Positions 31,491 to 42,628 of a stretch of 64,000 nt of DNA are shown here, in pieces. Position 1 is the first letter of the stretch. Every line of letters starts with the position of its first letter. The stretch comes from Rhyacophila brunnea. Lineage: Eukaryota > Arthropoda > Insecta > Trichoptera > Rhyacophilidae. The translations under genes were made by a program, and so were the position numbers. The stretch is from assembly GCA_022495005.1 (NCBI GenBank), contig JAGYXB010000825.1, forward strand, positions 4,216,001 through 4,280,000, read 5' to 3'. The notes below the pieces were generated by a model, which was given only the letters and a program-made list of their open reading frames with translations, was not told the DNA's origin and ran no database searches.

Positions 31491-31498
31491 CGAACACC

Positions 31499-32724
31499 CA
31501 ACCAACCATTTGGGGGTCGTAACCTATGAACTAAGGGGTATAAAAGCATAGAATAGATAGCAATCTCCGAAAACTCGAAAAAAAGTTGTGAACGCAGTTC
31601 CATAGAGATTTTAATTGTGAACCAAATAAATTCAATATTTAGTGGAAAATTCAGCATTCTCTCATCAAAACGCACTTTTGAAAATCGCTATTAAATGCAA
31701 AGGCAGTAAGTAGTCTCACTGTTATTTCAAAAGTATATAGCAATCTCCATTATTTCAACGGGAATGTCACGCCACAAGATGGTGGATATTGTCTATTATC
31801 TATGGTCTGCAAGTTGGGTTCTATTCAAAATATTATTTATGGATATAATATCGCAAGTAATTTTAACGTACGCATACGTAGAAACTATTAATATTAATTG
31901 AAATTAGCATGAATAATTAATAATAATTCAAAATACTAATACATTGGAGTTGGCACTCTCTATAATTGAATTTAGAGAGGTGGTGATAGTTCAAAATATT
32001 CTGCAAAATGACGAAACCATAGACTAAATTCGTCGCAAAGACAGCGTGACAGTGACGTGACATGCGTCTCAATTTGATCACAACTTGAGGCGTTGGAAGA
32101 AGCTTGTGACTTGTGGTTATGATGATAATATTTGCAAATGTATAATTAAATTTTTAAAAAAATGCCCTAATGGGTTCCGCTTTCCTACCCCGCACTAAGA
32201 GATCTTGTGCAACGTAATTCCACCACTGCTAATATATTACACTTTACGTTAAGTTAGTAACACTAGGGTGTCGACGTATAGAGAGAGAACTAGAGAGTAG
32301 GTATAAAGAATTTCACCTAAATTGTCATCGTTCATAATAATATTATGTCGTTCTTGAGGAACTCTCGGGTGCTTGGACCAATCGTATGCTGAAAAGATGT
32401 TTGTGACGGATACTGGGTGTGCAGTGTTACTAGGAGAATATAAGAATGACTTTAGGAGTAACGAATGGATAAGAGAGAGGAGTAAGCAGTCAAGATCGCT
32501 AAATACTATCTACAAAATGTGTACAGCGGAGCTACGGGACCTGGAATGACGCAAGATGATTAGCGAGCGACAGAGATTCTTGGAGGCGCCGCCTGGTGTC
32601 CAGTATGCTCTGACTAAGGCATGGTTATAGGAAAAAATTCTTTGATTGTGTGCATTGACTATTTTCATAAAACCCTAATTAGCCAGACGTGCTATGATGA
32701 ACCTCCATGATTAGCTATACTTGC
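31499..32724. other. No gene recognised; weak LINE-tail-like stretch
   Basis: 32340-32640 is GC-richer. It contains GGAGGCGCCGCCTGGTGTCC, also seen in part near 50484-50515 in the complement-like context ...GGAGGCACCGTGTGGTGTCC. Probably an old retroelement end, not identified. Confidence 0.35.
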
Positions 32725-33701
32725 AGTAGGGGTGAAGTTTTATTTTGATATAAATAAAAAAGAATTTCAATTTACATTTTATATTTTTTAGAAAAATAGA
32801 TGTTTTTTAAAATAAATACAAATAGTATTAAAACTGTGAATTAGTCAAATATCTTGTAGGTACAATATAGAATAAGTACCTATTAAACTAAATTTTAATA
32901 AATAATATGTAATAATAAGATGTAATCCTTTAACAAATTCACATTTTATAACTTTTAATACTTAACTGTAAAGTTTATCTTTGACTTAAAATAAAAAAAT
33001 ATTTTTCTCTTTAATGTTTAATGTTTTCAGGTAGGTACATATTTATTAATTAATACATTGAAGTTAATGGCCCCACCAAACCACACCTGCCCCGCATCAC
33101 ACCCCGTCTTAATCGGGCGTATTACGGGACCATACGTTTGATGTGGAGCATCATTTTTATATCTCAGGAGCAGTTACCCAAAGGCTAAGGTCGCCATGCA
33201 CTCAAATGTGCTTTGACTGAATTTTCATGACTTTAAGTTCAATTCAATTCAATTTTTTTTTTTTTTTTAACATATTGTGGACATTACAAATTATAAGTTT
33301 AAGACGTTCATAACATGACATTTAGAAACAAAGATATATAAATATAACAGTATTACATAAAAAAGAGATAGATCAGTAGATAAATTAGATATGTACAAGG
33401 AAGTACACCGGATGAGTTAAGCAGACCCTATTTTAAGAATTTATAAAACAACGTCCACCTAAACTCATTCTCACGTAGGTGGAATATATCAACACCCGAA
33501 GCAATTTCGTTGAAGTTAAGGTACCCATGGGACAGATAAGCACGTAGAGGCAATATTAAAAATTGTACTAAGTAACAAATTAAAGCTAATACAAAACTGC
33601 CGTTAATTAATACAGTTTAAATTGTAAATTATCAAAAAATGTCCCAATTGCAAGCTTAGTTTTTTTTCCGCTAGGTGCCTCTGGTAGGTAGAGGATTTGT
33701 C
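32725..33701. mobile_element. Second copy of the TTAA foldback family, split by an insertion
   Basis: The right arm matches the element at 25093 (TTATTAATTAATACA, TCAAAAAATGTCCCAATTGC, CCGCTAGGTGCCTC), ending at TTAA 33702-33705. A retroelement piece is inserted at about 33067-33602, with the host stretch TTAATTAATACA present on both sides (33046-33057 and 33603-33614). Confidence 0.65.
33250..33535 (-). mobile_element. Truncated LINE 3' end (family L3)
   Basis: Complement of 46070-46335: CACGTAGGTGGAATATAT, GTCCACCTAAACTCATTCTC, CCCTATTTTAAGAATTTATA, ACATATTGTGGACATTACAA, and a tail with repeated CAATT followed by T-run. Inserted in the TTAA element. Confidence 0.7.
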
Positions 33702-33769
33702 TTAAGAGCGTACATAAGTGAAACGGCAAATAATTTTCAACAGTAGGTATGTGCAACGAAATTTCGCAG

Positions 33770-34075
33770 TCGTCGCCAATCGGAGACTGACAGTCGTGGT
33801 GTGAGCACGTCAATTTGTTTTGTCATGGCGTCAGAGGAATATATTCTTAAATTGTGTAAAGATGACTAAAAAACGGTCCGCATTTACTTGAAAAAGAAAA
33901 CATATCAATGAATTTACTATTATTATTACGAATATAATAATGAACAACATTAAAAGGACTCATGTTGAATTTTATGACAAATCATATTTCGTTCGGCTCG
34001 CGTCATTTGCACAATCCGCGCATCGCCTAGTCACGATCTATTTAGACCATGCCCCCCAACTGAAGTATAGTCTTA
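33770..34075 (+). repeat. Dispersed repeat R1, copy 2
   Basis: Inverted relative of 29648-29935. In this orientation a short open start (MASEEYILKLCKDD then stop) is visible at about 33824, too short to identify. Its right end lies a few bases from the hAT-C insertion site. Confidence 0.65.
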
Positions 34076-34085
34076 ATATTCCGAT

Positions 34086-34836
34086 TAGGAAATCCAATCC
34101 CGAGCCAAAATTCTGATCCCGGGATTTCGGGATTACAATATGACAATCCCGGGATCCGGGGACTGGTCCCGGGATTGGCATTTTTTCGATATTTAATATA
34201 ATTTTTATATATTTACAAATAGCATTGATAAAATCGGTCAAAAATAAATCTAGTATAATTTATACTATTTAAGACATTTATTGTTGATATTGTATACATT
34301 CAATCGTGGAAATACATAAGTTTAATGGAGTAAATAATATTGTAATATAAATAATAATGTGAATTTAATATGAGATTGCTGTTTCTGATAGTAAAGACTT
34401 AATGAATGGGTTAGCGAGATTTGAAATAGTAAAGCAAATCATGGTGTACTTATGGCCTTTCCGCTTCATAAATCTAATTAGTCAACAGAAAAATATGAAA
34501 CTGATGTAAAACGTATGAGATCATGGTGGAATTACTTTGTTAATAGTGCGAAGCATTGTTTTTTTCCAATCCTTCTCATTTTTATTAATTTATGTGAAAA
34601 AATAAAATGAATCGACAACTTACACATGGGTATAAATCAAACTTCATTCAAACTCAGTTTATTTCTAATGTAGTTATTTGTTATTAAAAGTATTTTTTTG
34701 TTATATTTTCGTTTTTATTTTATTTTCCATAAAAATTGATAAAAAAATTAATCCCGAAAATTTCGGGATTATGTTTATCAATCCCGGGATTCATAGGTAT
34801 CGAAAATAGCTCGGGATCCCGGGATTGGAATCCCTA
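34086..34836. mobile_element. hAT-C element, copy 1
   Basis: Termini TAGG(G)A.TCCAATCCCG and CGGGATTGGAATCCCTA, with an exact 8-bp duplication ATTCCGAT (34078-34085 and 34837-34844). Subterminal GATCCCGGGAT palindromes are at both ends. Confidence 0.9.
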
Positions 34837-34867
34837 ATTCCGATGCGGCATACAGCTCGGATTACAC

Positions 34868-34932
34868 AATTGTCTCAAATTGCAAGTTTCGTATTTTTCC
34901 GCTAGGTGCCTCTGGTAGGTAGAGGATTCGCC
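34868..34932. mobile_element. TTAA foldback family, right-end fragment
   Basis: CTCAAATTGCAAGTTTCGTA and CCGCTAGGTGCCTCTGGTAG up to TTAA at 34933-34936, matching the ends near 25900 and 33700. Confidence 0.6.
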
Positions 34933-34936
34933 TTAA

Positions 34937-36074
34937 GACACAACGGGACGTTACTTTTGAAGAATTCAGGCGTCATAAACTAACAATCAACATTCACAAT
35001 ATTTTATTACGAGTCCGACTGGTTCACTATATTATATTATATTATACGATATACGAAACGAAAATCCTTCATTTCTCGGATTCCCGTTTTACAGTGAAGT
35101 GATTCACACATTTCGCACTTAAATTAATGTTAATCCGCAAACAAACGACTTGGTAACCATTTTCAATGTCATCTGATTGTTTACTAAAATAAGAGTCGTG
35201 TAATTTTCATAACATGATTATTTTTCATAATGTTCCGCGGAAAGGAAAAAAAATGTCACCGCATCGCCATGAACCTGGCGAGCTAATGAACTTTGCATTG
35301 AATTTGAAGATTAAAAACTGCCTGTCTGAATGATATTTAGTTTCTTAAGAATTTTATAATGAATGCATTTCCTTATACGTAACAATACACGTCATATATC
35401 TGAAATATTTTCAATTAATTTATTTCTATATTGTTTTGGTGGCTGGGGTTTTTTCAGTATATTATTATATTTTTTTTTGGTTCAAAATTATTTAAAAGTG
35501 GAATATATACGCAAATATTACACTTGGTTAGACCCCGTTTCAGTTTGATTATTATTGACTTTATATTTTTGAAGTTATACTTCTTTAGGCGCGTTTGGAA
35601 AATCAGATCAGAGTGTATTTTTGGCGTGTGACATGTAACACATAATTTATTTTTTCACACAAAAAAATGGCACTCGATTGTTCGGTTATCAGCCTAACGC
35701 ACTACCTTTACGCCACAGTATGATCTGCAATCGTGACGATTATACAGTATACTATTATAGTTTAGAATTGTTCCGTTGCCTAGGCAGCGAATTTATTATT
35801 GTTGGCCATTTGCAATTCCTTTCGTAAACAAACTATTAAACGCCAGAGTGACATTAGGTACTTTAAAAATAAAAACAACGAGAAACCATTATATAATTTA
35901 GTAATATAAGTTGAAGTGTATAGAAATAAACCAACGGCGCTCCAATAAACGGCCCTTTTCCTTTAGTGTGTAATTTAACAAGATAATTAAGAGCTTGTCG
36001 AAGAATCTAGGTTATCACAAGTTTTGTTTTTGTTTTGTTACGCCAAAGAAGTATAACTTCTAACGCGCGTATAT
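34937..36074. other. No gene recognised
   Basis: AT-rich. A minus-strand tRNA-like A-box region at about 35650-35712 (GTGGCGTAAAGGTAGTGCG) is probably a SINE relic. Confidence 0.35.
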
Positions 36075-36290
36075 AAGTACACACACCATTTTTTTTTGTC
36101 TTATTATCTGTAACGCATGACAGAAAACATATGAACATAGAGAGAGCGAGAACATACACATAAATGCAAACTCTAAATTTGAAAATTAAATGAATAGGAA
36201 TCGTTTATTTAAACCAGGTCGTGAAAGAAAACATATGATATTCTCATAATAGTTTGACATATTATGCTTACACTGTAAGCATACCTCATA
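36075..36290 (+). repeat. Dispersed repeat R2, copy 1 (inverted copy at 53490-53690)
   Basis: Shares CTGTAACGCATGA, AAACATATGA, TCGTTTATTTAAA, GAAAGAAAACA and CTCATAATAGTTTGACA, then GCTTACACTGTAAGCAT, with the complement of 53490-53690. Family unknown. Confidence 0.6.
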
Positions 36291-37027
36291 AGGCTTTCAG
36301 TACGGTAATGGTATATCGAGTTCTTATATTATAGAAAGTATTAAACGAAATTACAATTCAATTACTAATTAACTACCACGTTTAAGTATCATGCTAATTA
36401 TATCTAATGGCCAACTAACAGTTACGCGCCTAGCGCGTCTTTAGCACTGAAAGACTTAAATTTCACGATAATTATCATAATTTATATGACCATAAATTAT
36501 TTTAATCGAAATTTAATGAGGTTGCCAGCAACTTGTTGCCAATGTGGCAAACACCGCTTTTGGCAACATACCAAAAAACGCAACTGCCCGACGTTCTTGT
36601 GGGCGTGCGCTGTAAATGTATGAGAAATCCTAACAATACGAGTAGCGTAACGTGTCATGGAAAAGTGCATGTTGGGCATAACGCAGAAAGACCGTAAAGG
36701 AAACTAATGAATAAGTTGGCAGACAAGAGTATGCGATGTGATAGAGGTTACTGAGCAAATGTAAGCCGAGCTGAGCTAAGTAATGGCAATTGACTGGACG
36801 TCACTGTATTGATGAACTCATAAAGTTCGGTGAATTTACCCGGCAGTGAAGAACTAGGGATTGAGAAAAGGAGCTAGAGGAGGTGTTCATTCAACAGTGG
36901 AACGCTTCTGTCAAATGATTGTGATTGTGACATTGACATCGCGACACAGAAATATTTTTTCTATTTAACTTTGCATTATACCTCGGTCAATGTTTTTTAT
37001 CTGTTTTCCATCGAGTTGTTGGTGATC
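36291..37027. other. No gene recognised
   Basis: Mixed composition; no repeat or domain recognised. Confidence 0.35.
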
Positions 37028-37190
37028 CTCTAGAACAGTGGTCCCCAACTCCCGGTCCACGGACCGGTACCGGTCCGTGGATCAAATGGTACCGGGCCGC
37101 CTAAGGAACATTAAATTATTTCCATTTTGTTCACTCTCGGGTTTGTGCGACTTTCCATGGACGAGAAATTAACCGGGAGCTGAAAGACGT

Positions 37191-37313
37191 CACCTAAAGC
37201 CGCTATTACCATTTCCGACATCCTATCTGTGTGAAGCGGAGTTTTCTGCAATGGCAGCAACCAAAATAAAACAACGGAATAAACTGGACATAAGCAACAC
37301 ACTTCGGGTGTAA
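37191..37313 (+). pseudogene. hAT transposase C-terminal fragment
   Basis: The frame reads HLKPLLPFPTSYLCEAEFSA, then MAATKIKQRNKLDISNTLRV and TAA at 37311-37313. LLPFPTSYLCEAEFS followed by K.K.RN.LD....LR is the conserved C-terminal end (dimerisation region) of hAT transposases of the ZBED/SPIN-like type. Everything upstream, including the BED finger and catalytic core, is deleted. Confidence 0.85.
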
Positions 37314-37337
37314 TTGTCTCCTATTACCCCCAGAAGG

Positions 37338-37673
37338 GGGTCTATTCTATACAAAAGGCGACGATCGACCGCTAACGTGCTAACGTGATAATGTGTTAGT
37401 ATTTGTTACATACATTTTATATTGAAATATTATAATTGTGATTGTATTGTAATCAGTTAATCAGTCGAAACTGTCTCTCTCTCGCTCTCTCTCTATCGCT
37501 CATGCTCTAAATTTTAGCACAGGCAGGGGGCATGCCGTTAAAATATATCATTTATTGCAACAATTAATACCGGCTAATTATAATTGTTACAATACGTGTT
37601 AACAATTTGATACAAACATACCCTAGTTAGCGGTTTTAGCGGACGAAAGCAGCCTTTTGTATAGAATAGACCC
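37338..37673. mobile_element. MITE with GGGTCTATTCTATACAAAAGGC ends, nested in hAT
   Basis: Inverted ends GGGTCTATTCTATACAAAAG and CTTTTGTATAGAATAGACCC. The interior has CGCTAAC/GTTAGCG and AACACGTATTGTAACAATTA-like blocks. A relative is at 57982. Superfamily not settled. Confidence 0.75.
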
Positions 37674-37944
37674 GATGGAACCGTTTCGTTGCAAAGAAAC
37701 AAGCTCAGGGTTCTCATTGATTTAGCGTTCTAGTGAGTTAAAATATTAAATCACTTTATATTCATTTTTTGGTGTAACTGTATTTTATTTTGAAGGCATG
37801 TTTAAATACAATTAAATTAAAATTATTAAATCAAAATAATCTAAAATACAAACAATCAACGTCCCTCCTCAGCGGGCCGCGGTAAAATTATCAAACGTTG
37901 ACCGGTCCGCGGCGATAAAAAGGTTGAGGACCAATGCTCTAGAA

Positions 37945-38517
37945 AACACTGAATTGAGAGTGCGTGTTTTAGAGTGTTGACAATAAATTTGCATAGGAAA
38001 ATTTTCTACATTACTAATTATTGTTGTAATATTATAATTTTTGTACACTTAGTATTCGATATATTTATTTTAAAGTAAGTGGGTACCTATTCAAATATTT
38101 ACTTTTATATTAAAATTAATGTACCACGCAAAAATGAAGGTCGAAAATTGATTAGGTACCTAGTAATATTGACGTTTCATGCTGACTAAAATAAAGGTCG
38201 TTGACCGTTTCACTTTTGTTTTGCTAAGCATCTCTGAAAATTGTATCTAATCAAAATAATGAATCACAAAATTATTATGCAAAGCAATCACGGCTAACCA
38301 CAAATCAATATTACATACGTAGACGCAATTCATATTAAAACAAATTGCGAATTAAATCGAGCTAGCCATTTTTTCCTGTCCGCGGTGAGACCTTGCTGAT
38401 GTTATTAATAAAAGTCATCTACTTTTCCATGGAAACGTGACTCTGAGCAAAATGTCTAATTACTAAATCTACGTCGCATTGTATGTATAATAATATAATT
38501 TTGCCATCATCATAATA
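37945..38517. other. No gene recognised
   Basis: AT-rich sequence between two hAT elements, nothing recognised. Confidence 0.35.
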
Positions 38518-38525
38518 GGATATTT

Positions 38526-38907
38526 CAGTGACGTCCCTAGACAAAATGCCGCCCCTGGGCAGGATCATAATGCCGCCCCATTTTTTTTTTTACATTTTTT
38601 ATCATCCATGCTCGTGTCGTTTATGGTTACCAAAGATGTCGAAGTGCAACGGAAGTAAACTAGACATCGCAAACCCGCAAAAAAAATACAGTCCTGTTAA
38701 ACCTTTTATGTTAATTAATACATTTTGTTTCCAACCAGTGAGCTGAATTTTTTAAAGGAAAGATATCTTCGTTATTAAGTAAGTACCTACTCAGCTTAGG
38801 GAGCTATTTCTATATTATACCAAATGATTCTCCTCGATTTGCCGCCCTTCGAGTATCTGCCGCCCCCAAGCGACGCTCAATCTGCCTACCCCCACGGGAC
38901 GTCACTG
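38526..38907. mobile_element. hAT-B element, copy 3
   Basis: CAGTGACGTCCC and GGGACGTCACTG termini, with ATGCCGCCCC and TTGCCGCCC blocks. Flanks GGATATTT and AGGGATAT are similar but not an exact 8-bp duplication. Confidence 0.85.
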
Positions 38908-39101
38908 AGGGATATATTGAGTCCTGGTTTCCTTAGTAACAGTGTTATTTTCAGGCGCGTACACATAAGGGTAGGTGAGGGAGTTCATGCCCCCCCAAAA
39001 AAAACACGAAAAAATAGGTACTCTTTCTTCTCCGTCATGACCTCATGGGTTGAGACCCGAATGATTTGTATTTTGGAGCAGTCTTCTCAAGGGGTTGTCG
39101 G

Positions 39102-39514
39102 CATGGCCCCCACAAGGGGGAGCTGACAGGGCTCTAGGCTAGGGGACCGGGGTCTGGGGGCACGTCGTGGCGAGTCGACTTAACAAGTGAGATAAACACA
39201 TATCATAAATTTTCTCCAATGGTAAAAAGTCGCCTGCGGCGCTATTTTGCTTTAAGATTATTAACATTTAAGTGATTTGTGAGTGTGTGAGCAAATTTTG
39301 ATTATGGTGTGTCAATTTTCGAAAACTTCATAATTTAAGTGGATTTATTGAAAAATACAAAAAAATCGCTAAAAAATACACTGAATACCCTTAATTTTAA
39401 CTAGAAGAGCATTTGGAAAACGCTTCTGTAGAGCGTCACACTGCTTATAACACTAGCGATAGGAAGGGGGGGCCGCCAAAGATCCTGGCCTGGGGCCCGT
39501 TTCAAGATGTGGAT
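39102..39514 (+). mobile_element. hAT-D copy, right end eroded
   Basis: Starts CATGGCCCCCACAAGGGGG and contains GCTGACAGGGCTCTAGG and AAAGATCCTGGCCTGGGGCC. The right end should read GTGGGGGCCATG but is reduced to GTGGATG. It abuts a hAT-A fragment. Confidence 0.75.
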
Positions 39515-39520
39515 GATCTA

Positions 39521-40464
39521 ACCAACAATATCTGTAATATTGTATTCTTAATTCAACGAAAACAAATAAGTATAACTTTACTGAAAACGTGTGCACAATT
39601 TTTGTCAGATCGCTCATAGATAGTGAATCCAATCCCGAGCCAAAATCTTGATCCCGGGATTTCGGGATTACGATTTGACGATCCCGGGATTGGCATTTTT
39701 TTCAATAATTAATATAAAATTTCTATATATACAAATAACGTTGATAAAAACTGTCAAAAATAAATTTAGTATAATTTATACTATTTAAGACATTTATTGT
39801 TAATATTGTGTACGTTCAATCTTGGAAATACATAGGTTTAATGGAGTAAATAATATTGTAATATGTATAAATAATAATGTGAAAGTAAAATAGTTTTATT
39901 TATTTATGAAAAGATAACAAACACAAGTTCAATTAAAATAAAAAAAGTGACAAATGCATTAAAAAACATGGTGGAATCACTTTGTTAAAAGTGCGAAGCA
40001 TTCTTTTTTCCAATCTTTCTCATTTTTATTAATTTATGTGAAAAAATAAAATGAATTGGCAATACATGGGTAATAAATCAAACTTCATTCAAACTCAGTT
40101 TATTTCTAATGTATTTGTATGTTACGAGTATTAAAAGTATTGTTTCTATAATATTTTCGTTTTTATTTTATTTTCCATAAAAATTGATAAAAAACTCAAT
40201 CCCAAAAGTTTCGGGATTATGTTTACCAATCCCGGAATTCATAGGTATCGAAAATAGTTCGGGATCCCGGGATTGGAATCCCATAGCATACCTAAACTAT
40301 TATGGGTTGGTATAAGCAGGGTTTAATTGATTAAAAAAAAACTAACCATCACCATCTGCAACTTGTATTATTAGTTTAATCAAAACTAATAAATATGACT
40401 GTCAATGTTCAGTGTGCACTATTTATGTCTAATCTTAACAGCCTACCTAAACCCTTTGCAACTA
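39521..40464. mobile_element. hAT-A fragment split by hAT-C
   Basis: 39521-39620 (ACCAACAATATCTGTAAT, GTGTGCACAATTTTTGTC) and 40284-40464 (CTATTATGGGTTGGTATAAG, GTGCACTATTTATG, ACAGCCTACCTAAACCC) are consecutive parts of hAT-A. The hAT-C element lies between them. Confidence 0.7.
39621..40283. mobile_element. hAT-C element, copy 2, nested in hAT-A
   Basis: TAGTGAATCCAATCCCGAGC at the left and GATCCCGGGATTGGAATCCC at the right. Same internal sequence as the copies at 34086 and 40881, shorter. No clear 8-bp duplication remains. Confidence 0.82.
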
Positions 40465-40852
40465 ATATATTATATATAGTGCACTAGTGAAAGATTTTTT
40501 ATCTTTACAATGTTAAGTTTATTGTTTGCTTATAGGTAAGTAAAAAAATAATCTATTTGTAATTAAAAAAATATTATAGTGATAAACGCTTTGTTTTCTA
40601 AGTGGGTAAATATTATATTTTTATGACATTGTGCTAATTATTAGTTTGTTTACGATATGTGTATCATTCCACTATTAGAGCACCCAGTTTGCAGTTTAAT
40701 TGATATTAACTCTGTAAAAGATATTATAAAGGTGTACAGATCAATGGTAGATAGATAAATAGTTTATTATCTTCGTTATGCCTGCGACAAAGCGCGCACG
40801 TACACGGGTCCGGCGCCCCCTAGAAATAGAAAATTTATTTATTTAAATGGAA

Positions 40853-41785
40853 TATTACTTCTTCGTCGGGACCTCATGACTAGGGAATCCAATCCCGAGC
40901 CAAATTTTTGATCCCGGGATTTCGGGATTGGTATTTTTTCGGTAGTTAATATAAATTTTTTATATATAAAAACATTGATAAAATTGGTCAATAAAATGGT
41001 ATAAGTAGTTAAATTTATACTATTTAAGAAATTTATTGTTAAAATTGTGTCCGTTCAATCTTGGAAATACATAGGGTTTAATGGAGTCAATAATATTGTA
41101 ATATAAATAATAATGTGAGAGTAAAACAGTTTTATTTATTTATGAAAAGATAACAAATACAAATACAAGCTCAATTAAAATAAAAAATAACATATCATTA
41201 TTATTTTGATAATTAAATAAAATATAAAAAATTAAAGATTGCTGTTTCTGATAGTAAAGACTTAATGAATGGGTTAGCGAGATTAAAAATAGTAAAGTAT
41301 ATCATGGTTTATGCCTTATAGCCTTTCCGCTTCATAAATCTAATTATTCAGCCAAATATGAAACTGTCGTAAAACGTATGAGATCATGGTGGAATCACTT
41401 TGAAGTGCGAAGAATTTTTTTCCAAACTTTCCCATTTTTATTAATTTATGTGAAAAAAAATAAATGAATTGACAACACACGGGTAATCAAGCTTCATTCA
41501 AACTCAGTTTATTTCTAATGTAGTTATATGTTATTAAAAGTATTTTTTCTGTTATATTTTCGTTTTTATTTTCCATAAAAATTGATAAAAAATCAATCCC
41601 GAAGGTTTCGGGATTATCTTTACCAATCCCGGGATTCATAGGTATCGAAAATAGTTCGGGATCCCGGGATTGGAATCCCTACTCATGACTGAGTATCGTC
41701 ACCTAGATGATTTGGCTGTCAACGAACAGCCTTCCCAGCGGATTGGCCTGACTTTTCGCGGCATTCTACTGTGGCCACTGAAAGA
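40853..41785 (-). mobile_element. LINE 3'-end fragment (family L4), split by hAT-C
   Basis: The two sides of the hAT-C insertion join to give, in complement, CAGTGGCCACAGTAGAATGC, ...CAGCCAAATCATC... and CAGTCATGAGGTCCCGACG. The same series occurs in plus orientation at 49177-49300. The ending with repeated AATAATAAGAAG-type sequence looks like a retrotransposon 3' end. Confidence 0.55.
40881..41681. mobile_element. hAT-C element, copy 3, nested in a LINE tail
   Basis: TAGGGAATCCAATCCCGAGC and GATTGGAATCCCTA termini, with an exact 8-bp duplication CTCATGAC (40873-40880 and 41682-41689). It is the largest copy (801 bp). Confidence 0.92.
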
Positions 41786-41993
41786 TCCGTGGCACTCATA
41801 AGTTGATTCAACTATCTGAGGTTTGGAATGTTTGTTTGGTTTAATCGATGTGGCATGTCTAGCCTAGACAAGACAGCGTGGACGATACAAACGAACTCTT
41901 GCAATCTTAATAATTATCATCGTCAAGCCATGCGCATTCGATAACTACGTGTGGATGCGACAGCTCGCAATAACTAGTAGGTGAACACCCTTA

Positions 41994-42145
41994 GACCCGT
42001 TTCACGCGTGGCGATATTCCGCATATACACATAACGGAATGGGCGCGTTCAGACGGGAACATACGAGTGTCGCGTTCATTTATATGTATATGCGGAATCT
42101 CGCCATGCCGGTGGCGCCACACATGTGTCCCGTGTGAAACGGGTC
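41994..42145. mobile_element. Palindromic MITE, Harbinger-like
   Basis: Inverted ends GACCCGTTTCAC and GTGAAACGGGTC, with inner TATTCCGCATATACA / TGTATATGCGGAAT. Flanks TTA (41991-41993) and TCA (42146-42148) suggest a 3-bp duplication with one change. Confidence 0.65.
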
Positions 42146-42177
42146 TCAGTTATACCTGCAGACCAGCTGTTTATCAT

Positions 42178-42628
42178 TAGACTCGAAGTACAAAGTGCTG
42201 GGTATGGGGAATGTACCTAAAAGATGATGAAGAAACGAGAAGCTATAAGTAACTGTTAACGGGTAAATATGAAAAAAATGAGAGTATATAAGTACCTGAA
42301 AAGAAAATTACAAAAGGGAGAAAAATATACATTTAATTTACAGTCAGGTTTGATTGCACGTAGAATATATTAGAAATGGCGCGTTTAAATGAAGCAGGTT
42401 AGTAGACTCAAAGTACAAAGTGCCTGAGTATGGGGAATGTACCTAAACGATGTTGAAGAAACGAGAAGCTAAAAGTAACTGTTAACGGGTAAATGTGGAA
42501 AAATTGAAAGTATATACTTAAAAAGAAAAAGAAAATAACAAAAGAGAGAAAAATATACATTTAATTCACGATCAGGTTTGATTGCACGTACAATATATTG
42601 AAAATGGCGCGTTTAAATGAAGCAGGTG
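42178..42628. repeat. Two-copy tandem duplication, unit about 225 bp
   Basis: Unit 1 (42178-42401) and unit 2 (42402-42628) run in the same order: GACTC(G/A)AAGTACAAAGTGC, GGGGAATGTACCTAAA, AAACGAGAAGCTA, CAGGTTTGATTGCACGTA and AATGGCGCGTTTAAATGAAG. Each unit starts with a TAGACTC sequence and ends at GAAGCAGGT. Confidence 0.85.

Larger units (their letters stand above)
37036..37936 (+). mobile_element. hAT element with transposase C-terminal remnant
   Basis: Left end CAGTGGTCCCCAACTCCCGG and right end ...AAAAAGGTTGAGGACCAATG, with an exact 8-bp duplication CTCTAGAA (37028-37035 and 37937-37944). CCGGTCC(G/A)(C/T)GG subterminal repeats are at both ends. A separate MITE (37338-37673) lies inside it. 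Confidence 0.9.

Noticed and set aside
38824..39126. 100-residue plus-strand frame
   Set aside because: It crosses the right end of hAT-B into unrelated sequence and the start of hAT-D; no protein is supported.
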